Shown: positions 1 through 9,517 of the stretch, piece by piece | Position numbering within the stretch: position 1 is the first letter of the stretch | Layout of the letters: each line of letters opens with the position of its first letter | Origin: Legionella_C dresdenensis | GTDB lineage: Bacteria; Pseudomonadota; Gammaproteobacteria; Legionellales; Legionellaceae | DNA length: 64,000 bases | Direction of reading: 5' to 3' | Assembly (NCBI RefSeq): GCF_042649825.1 | Contig: NZ_JBHSAB010000023.1 | Span: 1-64,000, forward strand | Made by a program: the position numbers and the translations under genes | The notes under the pieces: model-generated | Told to the model about the DNA's origin: nothing | The model's database searches: none | What the model saw: the letters and a program-made list of their open reading frames with translations, nothing else

Positions 1-47
1 CTCTTTTTTTCTATATCGCAATTTTTGTACAGCTTAAGGCAGCGCCA

Positions 48-70
48 TTGGGCTTTACAGCCCAACCTAC
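48..70 (-). repeat. Short palindromic repeat, GGGCT type
   Basis: A TTGGGCTTTACAGCCCAA hairpin followed by CCTAC, the reverse complement of the GTAGGTTGGGCT..AGCCCAA unit that recurs in this window. It lies just downstream of the leftward lapA gene, so it could form a stem-loop at the end of that transcript. Confidence 0.8.
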
Positions 71-92
71 ATTCATTGGTTTTATTCTTTGA

Positions 93-383
93 CTAATGTT
101 GATCTTTCAGGGGAATATTTCTTAAATTACGGATTTCTTTTTCATTAATTTTTAACTGATTACGAGTTTTTACCAACTCCATTTTCAAACGCCAGTACTT
201 GGTTATAAACAACAAACTGCCAATTATCAACCCGACTCCAAGCATAATAGTCATTAATACCGCAATTGGCATGCTGACTGTTGCTACATACAAATTAACA
301 TGCACTGAGCTGGCATTAAGGGCAGCAAAACTAACGCCTGCGAGGATTAACAGCAAATATATGGTTATCATCACAAAACGCAT
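93..383 (-). CDS. lapA: LapA family inner-membrane protein (DUF1049)
   Basis: A small inner-membrane protein of the LapA/YciS family, whose members act with LapB to control LPS assembly through LpxC turnover. Two hydrophobic segments (about residues 5-25 and 40-62) are followed by a charged coiled-coil-like tail, the usual LapA plan and length (about 100 residues). An ATG six bases upstream directly abuts AGGAGG. The ATG at 383 has the correct spacing to that Shine-Dalgarno and is preferred. The gene follows rpsA as in many gammaproteobacteria, but ihfB, often found between them, is absent. lapB would lie to the left, outside the window. Confidence 0.8.
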   Translation of the reverse strand: MRFVMITIYLLLILAGVSFAALNASSVHVNLYVATVSMPIAVLMTIMLGVGLIIGSLLFITKYWRLKMELVKTRNQLKINEKEIRNLRNIPLKDQH

Positions 384-464
384 AGTCATCCTCCTTTATT
401 ATTTAAAAAAAAGCGCAAATGAAGGAACACCATCATCCACGCTTTTTTTCAAAAGAGCTAACTG

Positions 465-2156
465 TTATTCAGTTTCTTTGTTAGCAATTTTTTCTTTGAA
501 CAAGTCGCCTAAAGTAGTTGAACCCAAGGTTGTAGAAGGTGCATCACCTCGAGTGTACTTTTTGATTGCTTCAGCTTGCTCTTGAGCATCTTTTGCTTTT
601 ACTGACAAGGCAATTGTACGGTTTTTCTTGTCAACATTAACAATTTTAGCTTCGATATCATCGCCTTCTTTGTACAGAGTTGTTGCGTCGTCAACACGCT
701 CATCGGACAGTTCGTTCGAACGAATAGTACCAACAACGTCTTCAGTCAGTTCAACAGTCACAGTTTTAGCGTCAACGGAAACTACTTTTCCTTTAACAAC
801 TGCGCCTTTGCTGTACTCTTCAACATAAGCAGTGAAATTATCGCCCTCGAGCTGTTTCAATCCCAGAGAAATTCTTTCACGGTCAGCATCGATACCCAGA
901 ATAACGGCTTCGAGCTCTTGACCTTTCTTGAACTGCTTAACTGCTTCTTCACCAGGAATCGTCCAGGAGATATCAGATAAGTGAACCAGACCGTCAATAT
1001 CACCCTCAAGACCAATAAAGATACCGAAATCAGTGATAGAACGGATTTTACCGCTAACTTTCTGGCCTTTGCTATGAGATTGAGCAAATTGATGCCATGG
1101 ATTGCCAACGCATTGCTTCATACCCAGCGATATACGGCGGCGCTCTTCATCAATCTCAAGAACCATAACATCAACTATGTCCCCCATAGAAACGACTTTG
1201 CTTGGGTGAACGTTTTTGTTTGTCCAATCCATTTCTGACATATGAACCAGACCTTCAACGCCTTCTTCAATTTCAACGAAGCAGCCGTAATCGGTGATGT
1301 TAGTTACTTTACCTTGCAGTTTTTTGCCGACAGGATAACGCTCAACCAGATCAACCCAAGGATCGTTACCCAGTTGTTTCATACCTAAGGAAACACGGTT
1401 ACGTTCGCTATCAAAGCTCAGTACTTTAACTTTAACATCCTGACCTACAGTAAGTACTTCACTTGGGTGTTTAACACGTTTCCAGGAAATGTCAGTGATA
1501 TGCAGCAGACCATCGATTCCGCCCAGATCAATAAATGCACCGTAGTCAGTGAGGTTTTTAACGATACCGTTAAGTACCTGACCATCATGCAGAGACTCAA
1601 GAAGAGCCTGTCTGTCTGCGCTGCTTTCTTCTTCAACAACTGCACGGCGTGAAACAACAATGTTATTTCTCTTCAGATCCATTTTAATAACTTTGAACTC
1701 AAGCTCTTTACCTTCGAGGTAAGATGGATCGCGAACAGGTCTGACATCAACTAAAGAACCAGGCAAGAATGCGCGGATAGTGCCAATTTCTACAGTGAAA
1801 CCGCCCTTTACTTTTCCAGAAATCAAGCCAGTTACTGTCTCGTTATTTTCATGAGACTTGGACAATTTACGCCAGGCTTCCTGACGCTTGGCTTTTTCGC
1901 GGGATAACAATGTTTCACCATAGCCATCCTCAACGGAATCAAGAGCAACTTCAACGGTATCGCCAATACTGACTTCAAGAGCGCCATTTTTATCCTGGAA
2001 CTCTTCGACCGCGACAATACCTTCAGATTTTAAACCGGCGTTTAAAGTGACGTAGTCATCATCGATATCGATAACTTTTGCATTAATGATTGCGCCGGGA
2101 TAAAACTGGGCACCCGCTATACTTTGCTCAAACAATTCTTTGAAACTTTCAGACAT
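465..2156 (-). CDS. rpsA: 30S ribosomal protein S1
   Basis: Ribosomal protein S1, which binds mRNA and docks structured messages on the 30S subunit. At 563 residues it matches the family's usual length of about 557. Six consecutive S1 (OB-fold) domains can be read, from about residue 20 to 520, with the repeated pattern of G-K-V followed by GAFIDLGGIDGLLHITDIS, GCFVEIEEGVEGLVHMSEMD and GIFIGLEGDIDGLVHLSDIS. The start ATG is preceded by AAAGAG. It lies downstream of cmk in the conserved cmk-rpsA order, separated by a 59-base spacer with an unusual run of Gs in the sense strand. Confidence 0.97.
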   Translation of the reverse strand: MSESFKELFEQSIAGAQFYPGAIINAKVIDIDDDYVTLNAGLKSEGIVAVEEFQDKNGALEVSIGDTVEVALDSVEDGYGETLLSREKAKRQEAWRKLSKSHENNETVTGLISGKVKGGFTVEIGTIRAFLPGSLVDVRPVRDPSYLEGKELEFKVIKMDLKRNNIVVSRRAVVEEESSADRQALLESLHDGQVLNGIVKNLTDYGAFIDLGGIDGLLHITDISWKRVKHPSEVLTVGQDVKVKVLSFDSERNRVSLGMKQLGNDPWVDLVERYPVGKKLQGKVTNITDYGCFVEIEEGVEGLVHMSEMDWTNKNVHPSKVVSMGDIVDVMVLEIDEERRRISLGMKQCVGNPWHQFAQSHSKGQKVSGKIRSITDFGIFIGLEGDIDGLVHLSDISWTIPGEEAVKQFKKGQELEAVILGIDADRERISLGLKQLEGDNFTAYVEEYSKGAVVKGKVVSVDAKTVTVELTEDVVGTIRSNELSDERVDDATTLYKEGDDIEAKIVNVDKKNRTIALSVKAKDAQEQAEAIKKYTRGDAPSTTLGSTTLGDLFKEKIANKETE

Positions 2157-2215
2157 GTTAATAAACTCTTTAGTAAATAAAATGGAAACGTGAATCCCCT
2201 CACATCCCCCCCCTT

Positions 2216-2908
2216 TCAGCTGAAAAACGAATGCGTATTGATAGAGTTTAGTACATTATCGAATACTTGCGCAATCGTTAATCCAGTTGTATCAATGAGC
2301 ACTGCGTCCTCTGCAGGCTTTAGCGGCGCATGCAATCGAGCCATATCTCGCTCGTCACGTTTCACTAATTCTTCAACAACTTGGGCGAGGCTAACATCAA
2401 TTTGCTTTTCTTTCAACTGAAAATAGCGTCTTTGTGCTCTTTCCTCAGTAGAAGCGTACAAATATATCTTCACAACCGCATCTGGGAACACCACTGTGCC
2501 CATATCGCGGCCATCTGTTACCAGCCCAGGTTCCATTGCAAATGCACGTTGACGGGCTAAAAGCGCTTCCCTGATTTCCGGAAGAGCTGCAATTCTGGAT
2601 GCATCCTGTCCGCACTGCTCACTGCGAAGCTGCTCATAAACTTCTGCACCGTCAAGAATCACTGTAGTTTTTAAATGCGGATCTGTTTCAAAGCGCACAT
2701 TGAGAGTATGGGCAAGTTTTACCATCTCAGCGATATTGGCAAAATCAATGTTTCTTTTACGCGCCGCATAGGCAAGAACCCGATAGATAGAGCCGCTGTC
2801 CAGTACATGCCAGTCCAGATGATCGGCAAGCATATGGCAGATTGTACCTTTACCCGTACCGCTTGGCCCGTCCAATGTAATTACCGGGACAATTTTATTC
2901 GATTTCAT
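2216..2908 (-). CDS. cmk: Cytidylate kinase
   Basis: Phosphorylates CMP and dCMP with ATP. The P-loop GPSGTGKGT lies near residues 14-22, and the CMP-binding part includes DGRDMGTVVFPDA and a lid rich in Arg (ERAQRRYFQLKEK). The ATG at 2908 gives a protein of 230 residues, near the usual 225-230. A TTG five codons upstream would also be open but has no advantage. The start overlaps the end of aroA by 14 bases, which suggests translational coupling. The aroA-cmk-rpsA order is conserved in gammaproteobacteria. Confidence 0.95.
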   Translation of the reverse strand: MKSNKIVPVITLDGPSGTGKGTICHMLADHLDWHVLDSGSIYRVLAYAARKRNIDFANIAEMVKLAHTLNVRFETDPHLKTTVILDGAEVYEQLRSEQCGQDASRIAALPEIREALLARQRAFAMEPGLVTDGRDMGTVVFPDAVVKIYLYASTEERAQRRYFQLKEKQIDVSLAQVVEELVKRDERDMARLHAPLKPAEDAVLIDTTGLTIAQVFDNVLNSINTHSFFS

Positions 2909-4217
2909 TACCAACTTCCTCAATAGCCATGCTTAAATCATTGGCTGTTTTTACAAATGTGGGGAACGAGGTAGCAACATTCGCACAATTTTTTATTGTC
3001 ACTGGCGTTTCAGTCAGCGCCCCCGCGATTGAAAAAGCCATTGCAATTCGATGATCACCCCGGCTGTCTACTACCCCACCCTGTAATTTATTACCGCCGT
3101 TGATATAAATTCCATCAGCAAATACTTGTGTTTCAACACCTAAAATCCGCAACCCATCTGCCATTGCGCTGATGCGATCGCTTTCTTTTGTCCGTAATTC
3201 ACTTGCGCCATGCAGCCGGGTCTGACCTTTAGCACAGGCTGCTGCAATGAAAATAGCCGGAAACTCATCTATCGCTAGTGGAACTAAAGTTGCAGGAATA
3301 TCTATCCCTTCAAGCGGAGAGTACTGAACATGAAGATCAGCTACGACTTCTTCACCATAAATCCGTTTGTTTGCTAAATTAATTTTAGCACCCATTTGAT
3401 TCAAAATCTGCACAATTCCTACGCGAGTTGGATTTATTCCAACATTCCGTATTATTATATCAGAATTTGGTATTATTGTTGCCGCAACGATAAAAAATGC
3501 TGCGGATGAGATATCGCCGGGAACATTAATATCTGTTCCAATACATTCACCTTCCGAACTAATAGCAACCTGATCTTCAGACTTCTGCAAGGGGTAACTG
3601 AATGCCGTCAGCATTCTTTCGGTATGATCCCGGGTTACGCCGGGTTCAATGACAATTGTCTCGCCTTTAGCATACATTCCAGCCAGTAACAGGCACGATT
3701 TTACCTGCGCACTGGCAATTGGCATTTGATATATGATACCAGTAAGCGATTTTTTCCCTCTGATAGTTAAAGGAGGCTTGCCTTCATGGGTTGCTATTTC
3801 AGCGCCCATTTGAGTCAACGGACGGCTTACCCTTTCCATGGGCCGTTTCAACAGACTTTGATCACCCGTCAGTTCACTGCTAAAATCCTGAGCAGCCAAT
3901 AATCCAGCCAAAAGTCTCATGCTGGTTCCGGAATTGCCGCAATCAATCGCCTGCTCCGGCTGTTGCAAACCGTATTTGCCAACACCGTGGATAACTAATT
4001 GCTGAGGCGCAGGTTTTTCTATCGTCACGCCCATTGCCTCAAAGGCTTTAAGTGTAGCCAGACAATCTTCGCCTTCAAGAAAACCATTAACAATGGTAGG
4101 ACCTTTGGCAATCGAACCCAAAATGATTGAACGGTGTGAAATTGATTTATCGCCAGGAACCTCTATTTCGCCTCGTAAATTTTGAACTGGACTGCTGATA
4201 AAATTGATATGCTTCAT
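2895..4217 (-). CDS. aroA: 3-phosphoshikimate 1-carboxyvinyltransferase (EPSP synthase)
   Basis: Transfers the enolpyruvyl group of PEP to shikimate-3-phosphate in chorismate synthesis. Recognisable signatures are the N-terminal PGDKSISHRS (residues 21-30), the PEP-loop GNSGTSMRLLAG, the catalytic LAIDEFPA and the C-terminal RTKESDRI. The 440-residue length is normal. It starts four bases inside the end of serC (ATGA-type overlap) and overlaps cmk, so serC, aroA and cmk are probably one translationally coupled operon. pheA, hisC and tyrA, often present between serC and aroA, are missing here. Confidence 0.96.
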   Translation of the reverse strand: MKHINFISSPVQNLRGEIEVPGDKSISHRSIILGSIAKGPTIVNGFLEGEDCLATLKAFEAMGVTIEKPAPQQLVIHGVGKYGLQQPEQAIDCGNSGTSMRLLAGLLAAQDFSSELTGDQSLLKRPMERVSRPLTQMGAEIATHEGKPPLTIRGKKSLTGIIYQMPIASAQVKSCLLLAGMYAKGETIVIEPGVTRDHTERMLTAFSYPLQKSEDQVAISSEGECIGTDINVPGDISSAAFFIVAATIIPNSDIIIRNVGINPTRVGIVQILNQMGAKINLANKRIYGEEVVADLHVQYSPLEGIDIPATLVPLAIDEFPAIFIAAACAKGQTRLHGASELRTKESDRISAMADGLRILGVETQVFADGIYINGGNKLQGGVVDSRGDHRIAMAFSIAGALTETPVTIKNCANVATSFPTFVKTANDLSMAIEEVGNEIE

Positions 4218-5299
4218 AATCTGTGTTTCCTGGCAAAATCATCCATAAAGTTAATTAAGCGGTCTACCGCTGATATTGGCATTGAATTATACAAACTTAC
4301 CCGTAATCCGCCAACCATTCTATGGCCTTTCAACGCCAGCAGATTATTTTCCGCAGCCTCTTCAGCAAACAGGCTTTCAAGTTCAGGGCTGGCAAGGTTA
4401 AAGCAGACATTGACCAGTGATCGGGCCTGGGGAGCAATTTTGCATTCATAAGCAGAAGATGAGTCAATATATTGATAAAGACGCGCAGATTTTATTCTGT
4501 TTTGCTGATAAACGGCAGCAACACCACCCTGTTTCTCAATCCACTGCAGCATTTTGCAGGCCACATAACAATTAAATGTCGGCGGTGTAGCATACAGAGA
4601 GTGGTTTGCTGCGTGTATCCGATAATCCGACATGGTTGGCAAAACCGCTGTATCCGATGAATTCAGAAGCTTGTTGCTTACAATCACTATTGTTAAGCCG
4701 GCATTAGCGATAATTTTTTGTGCCCCGGCAAAAATCATATCAAAATCGGCGATATTAACTGGTTCAGTCAACAAACAGGAGGTCATATCAGCAATGATTG
4801 GAACCGAGCGATTCAAAACCGGGAAATACCTTACCCCATTTACAGTTTCGTTAGGCGTGTAATACAGATAAGCTGTATTATCTTTATACTGTAATTCATC
4901 ATTGGACGGAATAGTCGTGAAGCCGCTGGTTTCGCTGGATGCGAGGCAATAAGCCTTTTTCAGACGTTGTGCTTCTTTCAGCGCCATAGCGGACCAGATA
5001 CCCGTAACAACATACCCTGCCTGCTGTTGGGCGGAAAGGAAATTTAGCGGAATCATCCCAAATTGCGCTCGGGTTGCTCCGCCTAAAAATAATACATGGT
5101 AATCAGCCGGAATATTCAGCAACGTCCTGAAAAGTTGTTCTGTTTGTTCCAGCAACTGCGTAAAAGCCGCTGTCCGATGACCAATTTCCAGGATTGACAT
5201 GCCAAGCCCTTGCCAATCCAGTAATTCCTGCTGTATTTCTTTCAAAAGCTCTTCCGGCAGCATTGCCGGACCAGCACCAAAATTGATTGCCCTACTCAT
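4214..5299 (-). CDS. serC: Phosphoserine aminotransferase
   Basis: A PLP enzyme that converts 3-phosphohydroxypyruvate to phosphoserine in serine synthesis and also serves pyridoxal phosphate synthesis. It begins MSRAINFGAGPAMLPEELL, the classic SerC N-terminus, and the PLP lysine is in GAQKIIANAGL. The start at 5299 is chosen because the protein is then 361 residues, the family length. The reading frame stays open 26 codons further, but that part lies within gyrA. The ATG overlaps the gyrA stop as ATGAGTAG, indicating coupling. Confidence 0.95.
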   Translation of the reverse strand: MSRAINFGAGPAMLPEELLKEIQQELLDWQGLGMSILEIGHRTAAFTQLLEQTEQLFRTLLNIPADYHVLFLGGATRAQFGMIPLNFLSAQQQAGYVVTGIWSAMALKEAQRLKKAYCLASSETSGFTTIPSNDELQYKDNTAYLYYTPNETVNGVRYFPVLNRSVPIIADMTSCLLTEPVNIADFDMIFAGAQKIIANAGLTIVIVSNKLLNSSDTAVLPTMSDYRIHAANHSLYATPPTFNCYVACKMLQWIEKQGGVAAVYQQNRIKSARLYQYIDSSSAYECKIAPQARSLVNVCFNLASPELESLFAEEAAENNLLALKGHRMVGGLRVSLYNSMPISAVDRLINFMDDFARKHRL

Positions 5300-7892
5300 C
5301 GCCACTGCTTTCTTCGATATTGTCCTCAAAATCGCCGTCATTATAATCGTCTGACGATTCATCGCCCAAATCTTCAATACGCTGCATTCCGACTACATGC
5401 TCGCCAGTACTGACATTAATCAGGCGTACACCCTGGGTATTACGGCCGATAATCGACAATTCGTTTACTCTGAATCTAACCAAAGTACCTTTATCTGTAA
5501 TCAGCATCGCCTCGTCGCTCTCCTCAACTTGCAGAGCACGCACTACTTTACCGTTACGCTCGTTAACCTGAATCGAAATAACGCCTTGGCCGCCGCGTCC
5601 TGACACGCGGTATTCGGAAACATCTGTACGTTTTCCATAACCGTTTTCGGTCGCGGTTAGAATAGTTCCTTCTGCTTTGGCAACAACAAGAGAAATGACT
5701 GATTGGTCTTCTGCCAGCCTGATACCTCGGACACCGCGTGCGGTTCGTCCCATTGGTCTTACCAGATTTTCATCAAAGCGAATTACTTTACCGGCATCAG
5801 TAAATAACATGATGTCTTTACTGCTATCAGTAATATCAACCCCAACCAGACGATCGTTTTCATCAAGATCAACAGCGATAATTCCAGTAGAACGCGGACG
5901 GCTGAATGCTTCCAGTGGAACTTTCTTCACGGTACCGTGTTTGGTAGCCATAAATACAAATCGACCTTCGCCATATTCACGAACAGGCAACATTGCGTTA
6001 ATCGCTTCATCTTCCGCTAAAGGCAAAATGTTAATAATGGGTTTACCACGGGATATACGGCTTGCCAGCGGCAATTGATAAGCCTTTAACCAATAAAGTT
6101 TGCCATGGTTGGAGAAGCAAAGCAGCGTATCATGAGTACTGGCAATAACCAGCTTTTCAATAAAATCTTCATCTTTAACATTGGTTGCCGATTTGCCTTT
6201 ACCGCCACGCCGTTGTGCCTGATACATGGAGATCGGCTGGTATTTGACATACCCCTGATGCGAAAGCGTAACAACTACATCCTCTTCAGTAATCAGATCT
6301 TCAATGGTTAAATCTTCTTGCGAAGCAGTGATTTCAGTACGGCGCTCATCACCAAACTGCTTTTTCACTTCAAGTAACTCATCATTAATCACCTGCATCA
6401 AACGCTCAGGTGATGCCAGAATATCAAGTAAATCCTTAATGACATCAAGCAATTCCTTGAATTCATTAATGATTTTATCCTGTTCCAAGGCCGTTAAGCG
6501 ATGTAATCTTAAATCCAGAATTGCCTGAGCCTGATTAGGCGATAAACGATAGCCATCAGCGCTCAAACCATATTCTGCAGGCAAATCGTCCGGTCTGCAG
6601 GCATCGCTGCCAGCGCTTGCAAGCATTGCTTTTACCATGCCCGGTTCCCAGCTCCGGGCCAGCAGGCTTTCTTTTGCATCCTGCGGTGTAGGCGATTGCT
6701 TAATCAACTCGATCATTTCATCAATGTTTGCCAGTGCAACCCCTAAGCCTTCCAGGAGATGGGCGCGTTCACGCGCCTTTTTAAGTTCAAAAATTGTTCT
6801 TCTGGTGACAACTTCACGGCGATGCCTGATGAAATACTCAAGAATCTCTTTCAGGTTCAGCGTTCTTGGCTGACCATCCACCAATGCCACCATATTAATG
6901 CCGAATACATTCTGCATTTGAGTGTGGGCATAGAGATTGTTCAGGATAACTTCAGCAACCTCGCCACGCTTCAATTCGATTACTACCCTCATCCCCTGTT
7001 TGTCGGATTCATCACGCAGACCGGATATCCCTTCGATTTTTTTGTCTCGAACCAGTTCGGCTATTTTCTCAACCAGGCGTGCTTTATTCACTTGATAAGG
7101 CAGTTCAGTAATAATAATTGCTTGGCGGTTAGTATCGCTATCTGTTTCAATTTCTGTCCGTGCCCGAATCAGAATACGGCCACGTCCAGTACGGTATGCC
7201 TGAATAATACCAGCCCTGCCGTTAATTATCGCAGCAGTCGGGAAATCAGGCCCTGGAATATAGTCCATCAGATCATCAATACTCAGATCTGGATCAGCAA
7301 TTAAGGCCACACAGGCATTAATTACTTCTGTCAGGTTATGAGGCGGAATATTGGTTGCCATACCTACCGCAATACCAGATGAACCATTTACCAGCAGATT
7401 AGGTACACGTGACGGCAGAACAATCGGTGCAAATTCGGTTTCGTCATAGTTAGGGGTGAAATCAACGGTTTCCTTCTCTAAATCAGCAAGCAATGCATGG
7501 GCGACTTTGGACATCCGTACTTCGGTATATCGCATCGCAGCAGCCATATCGCCGTCTACCGAACCGAAGTTTCCCTGGCCATCAACCAGCATATAACGCA
7601 TGGAAAATGGCTGCGCCATACGGACTATCGTGTCATAAACAGCGGTATCGCCATGCGGGTGGTATTTACCGATAACATCCCCGACTACACGAGCCGATTT
7701 TTTATAGGGTTTGTTCCAGTCGTTACCCAGCTCGCTCATTGCAAAAAGCACACGGCGATGCACCGGTTTCAAACCATCGCGCACATCGGGCAACGCGCGG
7801 CCAACAATTACGCTCATCGCATAATCAAGATACGATTGCTTTAACTCATCTTCAATATTAACTGATATTACTTCTTTGGCTAAATTAACCAT
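5292..7892 (-). CDS. gyrA: DNA gyrase subunit A
   Basis: The breakage-reunion subunit of gyrase. The catalytic tyrosine is in AAAMRYTEVRMSK. The quinolone-resistance region reads HGDTAVYDTIVR, with Thr at the position of E. coli Ser83 and Asp at position 87; Thr83 is, to my knowledge, the natural residue in Legionella. The GyrA-box QRRGGKGK precedes the C-terminal six-bladed DNA-wrapping domain, and the protein ends in an acidic tail (ESSDDYNDGDFEDNIEESS). Full length at 866 residues. It is the first gene of the leftward gyrA-serC-aroA-cmk-rpsA series and is divergent from gltA. Confidence 0.98.
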   Translation of the reverse strand: MVNLAKEVISVNIEDELKQSYLDYAMSVIVGRALPDVRDGLKPVHRRVLFAMSELGNDWNKPYKKSARVVGDVIGKYHPHGDTAVYDTIVRMAQPFSMRYMLVDGQGNFGSVDGDMAAAMRYTEVRMSKVAHALLADLEKETVDFTPNYDETEFAPIVLPSRVPNLLVNGSSGIAVGMATNIPPHNLTEVINACVALIADPDLSIDDLMDYIPGPDFPTAAIINGRAGIIQAYRTGRGRILIRARTEIETDSDTNRQAIIITELPYQVNKARLVEKIAELVRDKKIEGISGLRDESDKQGMRVVIELKRGEVAEVILNNLYAHTQMQNVFGINMVALVDGQPRTLNLKEILEYFIRHRREVVTRRTIFELKKARERAHLLEGLGVALANIDEMIELIKQSPTPQDAKESLLARSWEPGMVKAMLASAGSDACRPDDLPAEYGLSADGYRLSPNQAQAILDLRLHRLTALEQDKIINEFKELLDVIKDLLDILASPERLMQVINDELLEVKKQFGDERRTEITASQEDLTIEDLITEEDVVVTLSHQGYVKYQPISMYQAQRRGGKGKSATNVKDEDFIEKLVIASTHDTLLCFSNHGKLYWLKAYQLPLASRISRGKPIINILPLAEDEAINAMLPVREYGEGRFVFMATKHGTVKKVPLEAFSRPRSTGIIAVDLDENDRLVGVDITDSSKDIMLFTDAGKVIRFDENLVRPMGRTARGVRGIRLAEDQSVISLVVAKAEGTILTATENGYGKRTDVSEYRVSGRGGQGVISIQVNERNGKVVRALQVEESDEAMLITDKGTLVRFRVNELSIIGRNTQGVRLINVSTGEHVVGMQRIEDLGDESSDDYNDGDFEDNIEESSGDE

Positions 7893-8048
7893 AGCTAACG
7901 GGCGTCCTTCTACGATCGATCAAACAGATATCCGTGAGAATAACATAGAGCATCAATGAATTGAACTTAATATTTTAGTTGACCAAAACTGTAAAAATCC
8001 GACAAATTGAACCATACTGAAATTACAGTAGATCCCGATAAGCTGTAT

Positions 8049-8077
8049 TTGACTGTAGCCCGGCATTTTAATATAGT
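8049..8077 (+). promoter_or_regulatory. Sigma-70 promoter of gltA
   Basis: TTGACT, then a 17-base spacer, then TATAGT, about 50 bases upstream of the gltA start codon. Both hexamers match the consensus at five of six positions. Confidence 0.75.
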
Positions 8078-8127
8078 GCTGCACCAAATGCAGTAAATAA
8101 CTGCCAGCATAATAAAGAGGAGACACG

Positions 8128-9402
8128 ATGGCCAGTAAAATTGCAAAACTCAGCATTGAGAATGGCGAGAAATCGATTGATTTACCTATCTACTCCCCAA
8201 CGCTGGGTAATGACGTGGTTGATATCAATCAATTAAGCGCGCTGGACCTGTTTACCTATGATCCAGGCTTCATCTCAACAGCATCTTGCGAATCCAAGAT
8301 AACCTATATCGATGGTGATAAGGGAGTTTTGTTGTATCGAGGTTATCCCATTGAACAACTGGCAGAGAAAAAAGACTTTCTTGATGTCAGTTATCTCTTG
8401 CTGAACGGCGAACTGCCCAATGGCGATGAAAAAAAGAATTTCGTCAGCCTGATTAATAACCATACTATGGTTCACCAGCAAATGTACCAGTTTTTAAATG
8501 GTTTCCGCCGTGATGCTCACCCCATGGCTATTATGGTCGGTATTGTAGGCGCTCTGTCAGCTTTTTATCATGACACCATGGATTTGACAAACCAGCATGA
8601 TCGCTATATTTCAGCTATCAGACTGATTGCAAAAATGCCCACGCTGGCAGCCATGAGTTATAAGTACTCAATTGGCCAACCCTACATGTATCCTCAAAAC
8701 AGAATGTCATATGCTGAAAACTTTTTGCACATGATGTTTGGGGTGCCATCAGAAGAAATTACGCCAAACCCCACTATTGTGGATGCAATGGATAAAATCT
8801 TTACCTTGCATGCTGATCACGAACAGAATGCATCAACGTCTACTGTCCGATTAGCCGGCTCGACTGGCGCTAATCCGTTTGCCTGTATTTCTGCAGGGAT
8901 CGGCGCTTTGTGGGGACCTGCTCACGGCGGCGCTAACGAAGCCTGCCTGAACATGCTGAAAGAAATTGGCGATATTAAAAATATTAACCATTTTATCAAA
9001 CGCGCCAAGGATAAAGATGATCCATTTCGCCTGATGGGTTTTGGTCACCGGGTTTATAAGAGTTATGACCCACGCGCCAAAGTAATGCGTGAAACCTGCC
9101 ATGATGTCTTAACTGCGGTCGGCGCCCATGATGAACCATTATTCAAGCTGGCGATGGAGCTTGAGCGTATCGCGCTGGAAGATGATTACTTCATTGAGAA
9201 AAAACTGTATCCCAATGTCGATTTCTATTCCGGCCTGACCTTAAGCGCTATTGGCATTCCAACTAATATGTTTACAGTGATTTTTGCTCTGGCAAGAACC
9301 GTAGGCTGGATGTCGCACTGGATGGAAATGGTTGCCAATAAATCCAAAATTGGCAGACCACGTCAGTTATACACCGGCGAAAAACTCCGAGATGTACCGT
9401 AG
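8128..9402 (+). CDS. gltA: Type II citrate synthase
   Basis: Condenses oxaloacetate and acetyl-CoA as the first step of the TCA cycle. The 424-residue length fits the hexameric type II enzymes. The active-site signatures are HADHEQNASTSTVRLAGST, GPAHGGANEA and GFGHRVYKSYDPRAK, and the catalytic Asp lies in NVDFYSGL. A strong Shine-Dalgarno (AGAGGAGA) precedes the ATG. It is a single gene with its own sigma-70 promoter, divergent from gyrA, and a GGGCT-type palindromic repeat lies eight bases past the stop. Confidence 0.97.
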   Translation: MASKIAKLSIENGEKSIDLPIYSPTLGNDVVDINQLSALDLFTYDPGFISTASCESKITYIDGDKGVLLYRGYPIEQLAEKKDFLDVSYLLLNGELPNGDEKKNFVSLINNHTMVHQQMYQFLNGFRRDAHPMAIMVGIVGALSAFYHDTMDLTNQHDRYISAIRLIAKMPTLAAMSYKYSIGQPYMYPQNRMSYAENFLHMMFGVPSEEITPNPTIVDAMDKIFTLHADHEQNASTSTVRLAGSTGANPFACISAGIGALWGPAHGGANEACLNMLKEIGDIKNINHFIKRAKDKDDPFRLMGFGHRVYKSYDPRAKVMRETCHDVLTAVGAHDEPLFKLAMELERIALEDDYFIEKKLYPNVDFYSGLTLSAIGIPTNMFTVIFALARTVGWMSHWMEMVANKSKIGRPRQLYTGEKLRDVP

Positions 9403-9409
9403 TTAAGTA

Positions 9410-9432
9410 TAGGTTGGGCTGTAAAGCCCAAC
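9410..9432 (+). repeat. Short palindromic repeat, GGGCT type
   Basis: TAGGTTGGGCTG followed by TAAAGCCCAAC forms a perfect stem immediately after gltA. No T-run follows, so it may act as a 3'-end stabilising hairpin rather than a classical terminator. Confidence 0.8.
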
Positions 9433-9517
9433 ACTTACTTCCCAACATATATCTATAGCCTTTCACCTGAAAACCCCCTAACATAAGCCTGTCGTTAATT
9501 AAAAGGATTTTAATAAC

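Noticed and set aside
7497..7550. Possible quinolone-resistance mutation in gyrA (Thr at position 83)
   Set aside because: Thr at this position is, as far as I recall, normal for Legionella-type GyrA; position 87 is the usual Asp.
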